11,199 nucleotides of DNA from Candidatus Portnoybacteria bacterium CG08_land_8_20_14_0_20_40_83 (lineage in GTDB: Bacteria > Patescibacteriota > Minisyncoccia > Portnoybacterales > GWB1-42-6). Each line of letters opens with the position of its first letter. Positions within the stretch are counted from its first letter, which is position 1. The notes beneath the pieces are model-generated. The model made no database searches. It saw nothing but the letters and a program-made list of their open reading frames with translations, and was not told the origin of the DNA. Both the position numbers and the translations under genes were made by a program. This document shows positions 1-4,253 of the stretch, piece by piece. The stretch covers positions 1-11,199 of the forward strand of contig PEYL01000026.1 in NCBI GenBank assembly GCA_002774415.1, written 5' to 3'.

Positions 1-891
1 CACCAAAAAAAAGAAGGCACGCCGACAATGGGCGGAATTTTAGTCTGGTTTACAGTGCTAGTTTTAATTGGTTTATTCTGGCTGCTATCAAAACTCGGCG
101 TTGATTCAATAATCGGAAAACTTAATTTTTTCTCAAGAAGCGAAACCCTCCTGCCTTTGGGAGCGCTGGTTGCCTCGGCTTTGGCCGGATTAGCGGACGA
201 CCTATTGGGAGTTTTGCGAATCGGTCCAAGGGGCGGAGGACTGCGCATGCGCCACCGAATTATTGTTTATACAGCCATTGCCGCTTTTGGCGCCTGGTGG
301 TTTTTTTCAAAGCTGGACTGGAGCACCATTCATATTCCTTTTGTCGGAAATTTCAATATCGGCATCTGGTATATTTTGGTTTTTGTTTTTGTTTTGGTGG
401 CAACTGCGTTTTCGGTTAATGAAACCGACGGCCTGGACGGTTTGGCAGGCGGCACGCTTTTGATAGCTTTCGGCACTTACGGCGTAATTGCTTACAGCCT
501 CGGCCATTATAATCTGGCTGCTTTTTGCGGAGTAACGGCCGGGGCGCTTTTAGCATTTTTGTGGTTCAATATTTATCCGGCCAGATTTTTTATGGGCGAT
601 ACGGGTGCGATGTCACTTGGCATCACTTTGGGCATAATTTCGATGCTGACAAATCAATTTTTGCTTCTGCCATTTATTGCTTTTATTATGATGGTTGAAT
701 CACTTTCTGTGATTGCGCAGACAATTTCAAAAAAACTTCGCGGCAAAAAAATATTTTTATCCGCGCCGCTTCATCATCATCTTGAAGCCAAGGGCTGGCC
801 GGAAACAAAAATTACAATGCGTTTTTGGATTATTTCCTGGGTCATGGCATCAGTTGGATTAATTCTGGCATTTTTGGATAAGATAATTTAA
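1..891 (+). CDS. mraY: MraY, phospho-N-acetylmuramoyl-pentapeptide transferase (5' truncated by window)
   Basis: MraY is an integral membrane enzyme that transfers phospho-MurNAc-pentapeptide from UDP to undecaprenyl phosphate, forming lipid I. The reading frame is open from base 1 (HQKKEGTPTMGG...), the usual MraY loop KKxGTPTMGG, so the real start lies upstream and the first one or two membrane helices are missing. Numbering from base 1, further family motifs are GLADDL (about 62-67, paired catalytic-site Asp), NETDGLDGLAGG (about 140-151), FMGDTGAMSLG (about 198-208) and the cytoplasmic histidine motif APLHHHLEAKGWPE near the C-terminus. Several long hydrophobic helices separate these motifs. 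The canonical NxxNxTDGLDGL is shortened here to NETDGLDGLAGG but keeps the Asp residues. A terminator follows the stop by about 27 bases, so mraY appears to end its transcript rather than run into murD. An ATG at 28 is internal and not the real start. Confidence 0.96.
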   Translation, partial: HQKKEGTPTMGGILVWFTVLVLIGLFWLLSKLGVDSIIGKLNFFSRSETLLPLGALVASALAGLADDLLGVLRIGPRGGGLRMRHRIIVYTAIAAFGAWWFFSKLDWSTIHIPFVGNFNIGIWYILVFVFVLVATAFSVNETDGLDGLAGGTLLIAFGTYGVIAYSLGHYNLAAFCGVTAGALLAFLWFNIYPARFFMGDTGAMSLGITLGIISMLTNQFLLLPFIAFIMMVESLSVIAQTISKKLRGKKIFLSAPLHHHLEAKGWPETKITMRFWIISWVMASVGLILAFLDKII

Positions 892-917
892 AATCACCAA
901 ATAAGACAAAATTTACG

Positions 918-946
918 AAACCTTGTCAACCCTTGACAAGGTTTTT
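918..946 (+). terminator. Intrinsic terminator of mraY
   Basis: AAACCTTGTCAA (918-929) pairs perfectly with TTGACAAGGTTT (933-944) around a three-base CCC loop, a 12 bp stem followed by a T run. It sits just after the mraY stop codon. The right arm also contains the -35 box of the next promoter. Confidence 0.8.
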
Positions 947-961
947 GATATATGCTATACT
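933..961 (+). promoter_or_regulatory. Consensus sigma-70-type promoter with extended -10
   Basis: The -35 box is TTGACA (933-938, 6/6 match). A 17 bp spacer leads to TATACT (956-961, 5/6), preceded by the extended -10 TG (953-954). The expected start is near 967. The -35 is embedded in the right arm of the mraY terminator. A short inverted repeat, TGCTA...TAGCA (953-957/963-967), covers the -10 and could be an operator or chance. The promoter points at a region without a credible ORF, which supports a non-coding transcript. Confidence 0.82.
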
Positions 962-977
962 GTAGCAATAAGAAGTA

Positions 978-1131
978 ACGCGTGATGTGAAATTCCTTGG
1001 CTTAAATAAGGCGCTTATTGCCTGAGCGGAGGCCGTCAGGCCGAAGTCGAAGGATTATTTAGACCCTTCGGCGTCCCGCTAAGCGGGACTTGCTCAGGGA
1101 ATAAAATAGAGCTGAATTTCACATCATACGT
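978..1131. repeat. Inverted-repeat element flanked by 10 bp direct repeats
   Basis: The arms ACGCGTGATGTGAAATTC (978-995) and GAATTTCACATCATACGT (1114-1131) pair over 18 positions with one mismatch and one G-T pair. The identical 10-mer ATAAGAAGTA lies just outside on both sides (968-977 and 1132-1141; the left copy abuts the left arm, and the right copy abuts the right arm). This could be a small inserted palindromic (MITE-like) element with a target duplication, or the closing helix and junction motifs of an RNA domain. The interior contains CCTGAGC...GTCGAAGG, a palindromic word pair seen again at 1446-1488. Confidence 0.6.
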
Positions 1132-1217
1132 ATAAGAAGTAGAGTTAGCGACAGTTAAAAATTAGATAGATAAGCGAGGAGAGAGCATTTAAGCCAATTA
1201 AAGCTTAAATAAACGCA

Positions 1218-1300
1218 TATATACCAGGTAGTGAAAATTCGGCTGGTTGCCGCAGGCAACCAATCTAGAAAACAAGCCGAATTTCTACTACCTGAATATA
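1218..1300. repeat. GGTAGTGAAAATTC/GAATTTCTACTACC inverted repeat, copy 1
   Basis: CAGGTAGTGAAAATTCGGCT (1225-1244) pairs with AGCCGAATTTCTACTACCTG (1275-1294). Eighteen Watson-Crick pairs are interrupted by one G-T and one A-C mismatch at 1233-1234/1285-1286, and five further TATAT/ATATA pairs lie outside. The interior holds hairpin GGTTGCC-gca-GGCAACC (1245-1261). The same core, with the same two irregular pairs, recurs at 7737-7871 with different interior and different but still complementary outer arms. The 10-mer ATACGTATAA follows this hairpin (1298-1307) and also the 978-1131 element (1126-1135). Confidence 0.8.
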
Positions 1301-1315
1301 CGTATAAATGGGTTA

Positions 1316-1348
1316 GTCCCAAGCCCGGATTCGTCTGGGCTAAGGGAC
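1316..1348 (+). other. UUCG-tetraloop RNA hairpin
   Basis: GTCCC (1316-1320) pairs with GGGAC (1344-1348). Inside it AGCCCGGA (1322-1329) pairs with TCTGGGCT (1334-1341; one G-U pair) around TTCG (1330-1333). UUCG is a classic stabilising RNA tetraloop, which favours function as RNA rather than as a DNA palindrome. It is not followed by a T run, so it is probably an internal domain of the candidate RNA. Confidence 0.65.
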
Positions 1349-1352
1349 AAAC

Positions 1353-1423
1353 AAAAAGCGGCTCCTCCTTTTACCCCGTAAAATCTCCTCGAGATATTTT
1401 ACGGGGCGAGTGAGCCGCTTTTT
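1353..1423 (+). terminator. Strong nested intrinsic terminator ending the candidate RNA
   Basis: AAAAAGCGGCTC (1353-1364) pairs perfectly with GAGCCGCTTTTT (1412-1423). Inside, CCCCGTAAAAT (1374-1384) pairs with ATTTTACGGGG (1396-1406), with a small apical CTC/GAG stem. The A-tract/T-tract symmetry would also permit termination from the opposite strand. Confidence 0.8.
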
Positions 1424-1445
1424 GCTTAACCAAATAATAGTCTAC

Positions 1446-1488
1446 CCTGAGTCCTTCGACTTTGCTCGGGATAAACTTCGGCGAAGGG
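1446..1488. repeat. CCTGAG/CCTTCGAC-type palindromic intergenic repeat
   Basis: CCTGAG (1446-1451) can pair with CTCGGG (1465-1470), and CCTTCG (1453-1458) with CGAAGG (1482-1487); these are alternative folds. The inverted words (TCCTTCGACTTTGCTCGGGA, whose complement reads CCCGAGC...GTCGAAGGA) match the words CCTGAGC...GTCGAAGG inside the element at 978-1131. CCTGAGC...GTCGAAGG palindromes are common dispersed intergenic repeats in many bacteria; that family membership is recalled, not computed. Confidence 0.5.
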
Positions 1489-1506
1489 CTAGGAACAGGT
1501 ATGGAG

Positions 1507-1545
1507 GGGAGGTTAGGTAATATTTTACCTTCTAAATCTCCCTTT
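1507..1545 (+). terminator. Possible weak terminator-like hairpin
   Basis: AGGTAA-tat-TTTACCT (about 1515-1530) forms an inner stem, and GGGAG (1507-1511) pairs with CTCCC (1538-1542) outside a mismatched region, followed by TTTC. It would back up the terminator at 1353-1423. Between here and the Shine-Dalgarno at 1649 I see no gene or clear promoter. Confidence 0.3.
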
Positions 1546-1648
1546 CATTCCTGTCTCTGGCATAACTAAGCTCAGCTTTGCAGAAAAGATAAAGTTCTTT
1601 GTGAAAAAAATCCAAAATCCGCTTGCATCGGCGGGGTAGAAATAAAGC

Positions 1649-1655
1649 AAGGAGG
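1649..1655 (+). promoter_or_regulatory. Strong Shine-Dalgarno of the 65-aa gene
   Basis: AAGGAGG lies five bases before the ATG at 1661. It decides the start of this small gene and contrasts with the wall and sugar genes of the window, which have no such motif. Confidence 0.75.
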
Positions 1656-1660
1656 ATGAT

Positions 1661-1858
1661 ATGAAAAAAACAAATAGAAAGTTTTTTCTTACGCTCTTAT
1701 TATTGATTATCGGCTCAATATTAATGGGTGCGATTACGAAGTTTTTCACTCAATCTATTATCGGTGGAATTCTCATTGCCATAGCTATGTTCATTGGCGA
1801 AGGATTAATTATCTATGATTTCGCCTATAGGGATCAAGGTATTACCAACCTTGCGTAG
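1661..1858 (+). CDS. Small two-helix membrane protein, 65 aa, unknown function
   Basis: I do not recognise a family. The protein starts with a basic stretch (MKKTNRK) and has two hydrophobic segments, at about 8-26 and 33-54, joined by a short turn (TKFFTQ), then a polar tail (YDFAYRDQGITNLA). That predicts a small inner-membrane hairpin protein with a cytoplasmic N-terminus by the positive-inside rule. It ends in TAG and is followed by a terminator at 1896. An ideal AAGGAGG precedes the ATG, which makes translation credible despite the short length. No convincing promoter was found between 1500 and 1650; read-through from 933 is possible but would have to pass a strong terminator. The neighbouring gene at 2063 also encodes a two-helix protein, with no visible sequence similarity. 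Confidence 0.65.
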   Translation: MKKTNRKFFLTLLLLIIGSILMGAITKFFTQSIIGGILIAIAMFIGEGLIIYDFAYRDQGITNLA

Positions 1859-1895
1859 TGAGCCTAAAAAGGGTGCAAGCAAAACCATCAAAAAA

Positions 1896-1930
1896 AGGGC
1901 AGATATCAAAACGATTCTGCCCTCTTTCTC
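1896..1930 (+). terminator. Intrinsic terminator after the 65-aa gene
   Basis: AGGGCAGA (1896-1903) pairs perfectly with TCTGCCCT (1916-1923), flanked by an A run upstream and the pyrimidine tail CTTTCTC downstream. The tail itself is the left arm of the next hairpin (1924-1970). Confidence 0.6.
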
Positions 1931-1970
1931 CGAGATTTTGTCAAATTAATTTACGAAATCTCAGAGAAGG
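1924..1970. repeat. Covarying hairpin, copy 1
   Basis: CTTTCTC (1924-1930) pairs with GAGAAGG (1964-1970, one G-U), then a C-A mismatch, then GAGATTT (1932-1938) with AAATCTC (1956-1962), and a 17-base loop that starts TGT and ends CG. The hairpin at 2540-2588 has the same plan, including the single mismatch, with compensatory stem changes. It directly abuts the terminator of the upstream small gene. Confidence 0.7.
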
Positions 1971-2050
1971 AATACATTAAGATTAAGGGCTGTTGATAGA
2001 CAAACAGTTAAAAAGAATTAAAATAAAAGTGTAGTACATTTCATAAACAA

Positions 2051-2056
2051 AAGGAG
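2051..2056 (+). promoter_or_regulatory. Shine-Dalgarno of the 72-aa gene
   Basis: AAGGAG lies six bases before the ATG at 2063, supporting this start. Upstream at 1993-1998 is a TTGATA that could be a -35, but no well-spaced -10 accompanies it. Confidence 0.7.
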
Positions 2057-2062
2057 AAAAAG

Positions 2063-2281
2063 ATGGAATCGATAACTTCAACTTCATTCCTGTTTTTCGG
2101 TACATTGACTATTGTCTTTCTAGGATCAGTCGCGTTGTTTCTAGCGATAAACTCTGATTCTGATAGTATTTCAAAAGTCGCCTGGATGGCATTTAAATGC
2201 TTGGTGGTACTTAGCGCTCTTGGCCTGATGCTGACGATTTCGTCAGTTTACTGGACAAAATTTCGTCAGGTTTCTGGATAA
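2063..2281 (+). CDS. Small two-helix membrane protein, 72 aa, unknown function
   Basis: I do not recognise a family. Two hydrophobic segments are visible, at about 8-29 (FLFFGTLTIVFLGSVALFLA) and about 42-62 (MAFKCLVVLSALGLMLTISS), separated by an acidic-serine loop (NSDSDSISK). A short basic C-terminus follows (YWTKFRQVSG). With no basic N-terminus, the topology is uncertain. The gene ends in TAA at 2279-2281 and only 36 bases separate it from the next small gene, with no terminator between, so the two are probably co-transcribed. It is bounded upstream by a terminator plus hairpin (1896-1970), so it likely has its own start signal in 1971-2050 that I could not identify with confidence. Confidence 0.6.
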   Translation: MESITSTSFLFFGTLTIVFLGSVALFLAINSDSDSISKVAWMAFKCLVVLSALGLMLTISSVYWTKFRQVSG

Positions 2282-2302
2282 AATCCAAAAAATCCAAAGA
2301 AA

Positions 2303-2309
2303 GAGGAGG
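2303..2309 (+). promoter_or_regulatory. Strong Shine-Dalgarno of the 58-aa gene
   Basis: GAGGAGG (2303-2309) lies eight bases before the ATG at 2318 and is the main support for translation of this very short gene. Confidence 0.7.
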
Positions 2310-2317
2310 GTTAGATT

Positions 2318-2494
2318 ATGGCTATTATCATTTGTTCAAGTTGTGAAGGGACAGGTTGTCGGAAGTGTAGGGATGGATTTGTTGATATACCATCTCCTTA
2401 TGAAAGAAACATTGTCACGCCGAAGCCAACGACGGAGCAAACAAAACTGTCTATGTCTTCGTCAGTGGCAATAACAACAAAAATAAGTTCGTAA
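2318..2494 (+). CDS. 58-aa protein with DnaJ-type cysteine knuckle
   Basis: The frame ATG 2318 to TAA 2492-2494 encodes 58 residues. The first half carries CSSCEGTGCRKCRDG (residues 6-20), four cysteines in the pattern CxxCxGxGCxxCxxG. This closely resembles the zinc-binding CxxCxGxG repeats of DnaJ and of small zinc-ribbon proteins such as the tryptophan-RNA-binding attenuator inhibitor (anti-TRAP) type. One such knuckle could bind one zinc; DnaJ has four repeats. The second half is polar and Thr/Ser-rich (residues 31-58, no helix-forming hydrophobic run) and may be disordered. It sits 36 bases behind the 72-aa gene and is followed by a strong terminator. Zinc binding is inferred; protein or RNA partners cannot be named. 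Confidence 0.6.
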   Translation: MAIIICSSCEGTGCRKCRDGFVDIPSPYERNIVTPKPTTEQTKLSMSSSVAITTKISS

Positions 2495-2505
2495 AGATAG
2501 CATTC

Positions 2506-2545
2506 GGCGTGTGGATTTTTGAAAAAAATCCACACGCCTCCTTTT
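2506..2545 (+). terminator. Intrinsic terminator after the 58-aa gene
   Basis: GGCGTGTGGATTTTT (2506-2520) pairs perfectly with AAAAATCCACACGCC (2524-2538) around GAA, a 15 bp stem, followed by TCCTTTTC. As at 1896, the pyrimidine tail forms the left arm of the following hairpin. Confidence 0.75.
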
Positions 2546-2588
2546 CTGAGACTTTGTATGGCTCTCTCCTGCGAAGTCTCCGAAAAGG
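2540..2588. repeat. Covarying hairpin, copy 2
   Basis: CCTTTTC (2540-2546) pairs with GAAAAGG (2582-2588), then a T-C mismatch, then GAGACTT (2548-2554) with AAGTCTC (2574-2580), and a 19-base loop starting TGT and ending CG. Compared with 1924-1970, the T1936-A1958 pair becomes C2552-G2576 and the outer stem changes on both sides while staying paired. That points to conservation of structure rather than of sequence. Confidence 0.7.
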
Positions 2589-2592
2589 AAGA

Positions 2593-2630
2593 AAAAAGCG
2601 TTCTAACGAAAAGTTGGAACGCTTTTTGGT
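2593..2630 (+). terminator. Second intrinsic terminator
   Basis: AAAAAGCGTTC (2593-2603) pairs with GAACGCTTTTT (2617-2627), with inner AAC/GTT around GAAAA, then TTTTTGGTTTTG. It isolates the upstream small genes from the murD promoter and, through its A/T symmetry, could act in both directions. Confidence 0.75.
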
Positions 2631-2647
2631 TTTGTGGACTATTTTAG

Positions 2648-2676
2648 TAGCCAGCAACCCAAAGTTTTGCTATAAT
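2648..2676 (+). promoter_or_regulatory. Promoter of the murD-ftsW-murG operon
   Basis: A perfect -10 TATAAT (2671-2676) with extended TG (2668-2669) lies 17 bp from TAGCCA (2648-2653, 4/6 of TTGACA). It shares the TTGCTATA(A/C)T look of the promoter at 933. The start is expected near 2683, leaving a leader of about 115 nt before murD. Confidence 0.75.
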
Positions 2677-2682
2677 TAAAGA

Positions 2683-2798
2683 TAAATAAGGAACAGGTTT
2701 TTGGTCTTGGCGGCCAGTTTGGTCTTGGACCTTGGTTTTCGGGTTTTTTACCTTTAACCTAAGACTCGAGACTATACCGGCTGCTATGATTATAAACA
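2683..2798 (+). promoter_or_regulatory. murD leader with a direct repeat and possible alternative pairing
   Basis: The leader has the 11-mer TTTGGTCTTGG twice, 18 bases apart (2700-2710 and 2718-2728). Each contains GTCTTGG, which can pair with the single CTAAGAC at 2759-2765 (one G-U), so two folds would exclude each other. No known riboswitch is recognised. There is no Shine-Dalgarno before the murD ATG. Confidence 0.25.
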
Positions 2799-4250
2799 AT
2801 GACTATACAAGATTTTCGAGGTAAACGCGTCACCGTCATGGGCATCGGGCTGCATGGCGGAGGGCTCGGCGTAATAAATTTTTTCTATCAGGCAGGCGCC
2901 AAAATTCTGGCGACTGATTTAAGGACCCGCCGCGAGCTCAGGGAATCGCTGGACGCATTAAGAAATTTTCATGGCGTCAGGTATGTTTTAGGCCAGCACA
3001 GAGAAGAAGATTTTAAAAACGCCGATTTAATTATAAAAAATCCGGCCGTGCCCAATGAATCAAAATTTTTAAAAATCGCCAAAAAAGCCGGCGTGCCGAT
3101 TGAAACCGACATCGGAATATTTTTTGAGCTTTGCCCGGCGACGATCATCGGAGTGACCGGCTCGCGTGGAAAATCAACAACTGCTTCTTTAATTTATCAA
3201 TTTTTAAAACCAAAGCACCCCGATACGGTTTTGGCAGGCAACATCAGAATGTCGGTTCTGGAAAAATTGCAAGAAATCCAAAAAACCACCTTAGTCGTCC
3301 TTGAGCTTTCTTCCTGGCAATTAAACGGACTCACACCCCAAAAAAAAAGTCCGCAGGTTTCAGTTATAACTAACATTATACATGACCACCTTGACCGATA
3401 TAACTCCATGAAAGATTATATTTTGGATAAAAAAGTTATTTTTCAATTCCAAAAATCAAACAACTTTTTAGTCTTAAATTACGACGACGAGATTTTAAAA
3501 AATTTAGCGCCCGAAGCAAAATCAAAAATTTATTATTATTCAATCAACGCCCAGACAATCGGCGAACTTGAAAAACTGCCAAAAACCAGCCAGGAATCAA
3601 GATTGGGCGCGTATCTGGCGGGAGAATCTATTTTCTTTGGCGCGGCTAAAGAAAAAATCGCCGAGCTTTCGGACATAAAATTAATCGGCCGCCATAACAT
3701 AAGCAATGTTTTAGCCGCCGTCACGGTTGCCAAATTATTTAATGTGCCGGCCAGAATTATTAAAAAAACGTTGAATAGTTTTGAAGGTCTATCGGGCAGA
3801 ATTCAGCTAATAAAAGAGATAAACGGCGTCAAATACATAAACGACACGGCTTCCACAATCCCCGAAGCCGCCATTGCCGCAATTTCGGGCTTAAGCTCCC
3901 GTTATTGCCTGGAGCCAAGGCGCATAATTTTAATTACGGGAGGGGCGGATAAAAATCTTGATTTTCGAGACTTTGCCGCAATTTTAGCCAAACAGACAAA
4001 AGCCGTATTAATGCTTCCCGGCACGGCCACCCAGAAAATTGAAAACCAGATTAAAAAAGCAATTTTTAACAAAAAAATTAAATTGCCGATAAAAAGATTT
4101 TCCAGCATTGAAAAAACCGTTTCCTTTGCGGCAAAAATTGCCAAACCCGGCGATATTGTGCTGCTTTCGCCCGGCTGCGCCAGCTTCGGCGTTTTCAGAA
4201 ATCAGTACGAGCGCGGCGAAAAATTTAATCAGGCAGTAAATAAATTATAA
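2799..4250 (+). CDS. murD: MurD, UDP-N-acetylmuramoyl-L-alanine--D-glutamate ligase
   Basis: Cytoplasmic ATP-dependent Mur ligase that adds D-glutamate to UDP-MurNAc-L-Ala. The 483 residues fit the family, which is usually about 440-500. A Rossmann-like N-terminal domain opens with VTVMGIGLHGGGLG (11-24). The central domain carries the P-loop GVTGSRGKST (118-127), the MurD-like LELSSWQL (168-175), NIIHDHLDRY (192-201), and a lysine near 211 placed like the carbamylated lysine. Next come IGRHNISNVLAA (about 296-307) and YINDTASTIPEA (346-357). The C-terminal domain has LITGGADKNLDF (378-389) and SPGCASFGVFRNQ...RGEKF at the end, as in MurD. D-Glu specificity is inferred from best resemblance to MurD rather than MurC, MurE or MurF. 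The ATG has no Shine-Dalgarno. The stop lies three bases before ftsW, implying one operon. Confidence 0.93.
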   Translation: MTIQDFRGKRVTVMGIGLHGGGLGVINFFYQAGAKILATDLRTRRELRESLDALRNFHGVRYVLGQHREEDFKNADLIIKNPAVPNESKFLKIAKKAGVPIETDIGIFFELCPATIIGVTGSRGKSTTASLIYQFLKPKHPDTVLAGNIRMSVLEKLQEIQKTTLVVLELSSWQLNGLTPQKKSPQVSVITNIIHDHLDRYNSMKDYILDKKVIFQFQKSNNFLVLNYDDEILKNLAPEAKSKIYYYSINAQTIGELEKLPKTSQESRLGAYLAGESIFFGAAKEKIAELSDIKLIGRHNISNVLAAVTVAKLFNVPARIIKKTLNSFEGLSGRIQLIKEINGVKYINDTASTIPEAAIAAISGLSSRYCLEPRRIILITGGADKNLDFRDFAAILAKQTKAVLMLPGTATQKIENQIKKAIFNKKIKLPIKRFSSIEKTVSFAAKIAKPGDIVLLSPGCASFGVFRNQYERGEKFNQAVNKL

Positions 4251-4253
4251 ACT

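Larger units (their letters stand above)
967..1424 (+). ncRNA. Candidate structured non-coding RNA, about 460 nt
   Basis: The segment starts at the expected start site of a consensus promoter, ends in a strong terminator, and has no ORF with a ribosome binding site. It folds on paper into successive helices. First comes a long-range stem 978-995/1114-1131 enclosing a branched domain: TTATTgCCTGAGC with GCTCAGGgAATAA (1015-1027/1092-1104), GCCGAAG with CTTCGGC (1040-1046/1066-1072), and GTCCCGC-taa-GCGGGAC (1073-1089). Next is ATTTAAGC with GCTTAAAT (1187-1194/1203-1210). Then come a long stem 1218-1300 with inner hairpin GGTTGCC-gca-GGCAACC, a UUCG-capped hairpin at 1316-1348, and the terminator. 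I do not recognise it as RNase P RNA (no GAGGAAAGTCCG core), tmRNA (no tRNA-like end or tag frame), 6S or SRP RNA. Alternatively it could be a pile-up of palindromic repeats behind a stray promoter. RNA character is inferred from architecture only. Confidence 0.5.

Noticed and set aside
968..1307. CRISPR array from the repeated words
   Set aside because: ATAAGAAGTA and ATACGTATAA occur only twice each, are 10 bases long and are not regularly spaced with unique spacers.
1231..1413. Open frame of 60 codons on the + strand
   Set aside because: It begins with GTG inside the inverted-repeat arm, runs through the UUCG hairpin and into the terminator, and has no Shine-Dalgarno. It is a by-product of palindromes.
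967..1424. RNase P RNA or tmRNA
   Set aside because: I looked for the GAGGAAAGTCCG core, the P4 3' strand, a tRNA-like acceptor/T-arm and a tag ending in ALAA, and found none.
1525..1749. 74-codon frame on the - strand overlapping the 65-aa gene
   Set aside because: It lies antisense to a gene with an ideal Shine-Dalgarno and has no ribosome site of its own. Its hydrophobicity mirrors the opposite strand.
1993..2037. Promoter for the 72-aa gene (TTGATA, TAAAAT, TAGTAC boxes)
   Set aside because: No pair of boxes has both a good match and 16-18 bp spacing.
2451..2657. 68-codon frame on the - strand
   Set aside because: It crosses three perfect hairpins (two terminators and the covarying stem), which explains its sequence better than coding does.
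2786..2824. 12-codon upstream frame overlapping the murD start (ATG 2786)
   Set aside because: It has no Shine-Dalgarno and no recognisable leader-peptide composition, and the length is within chance.
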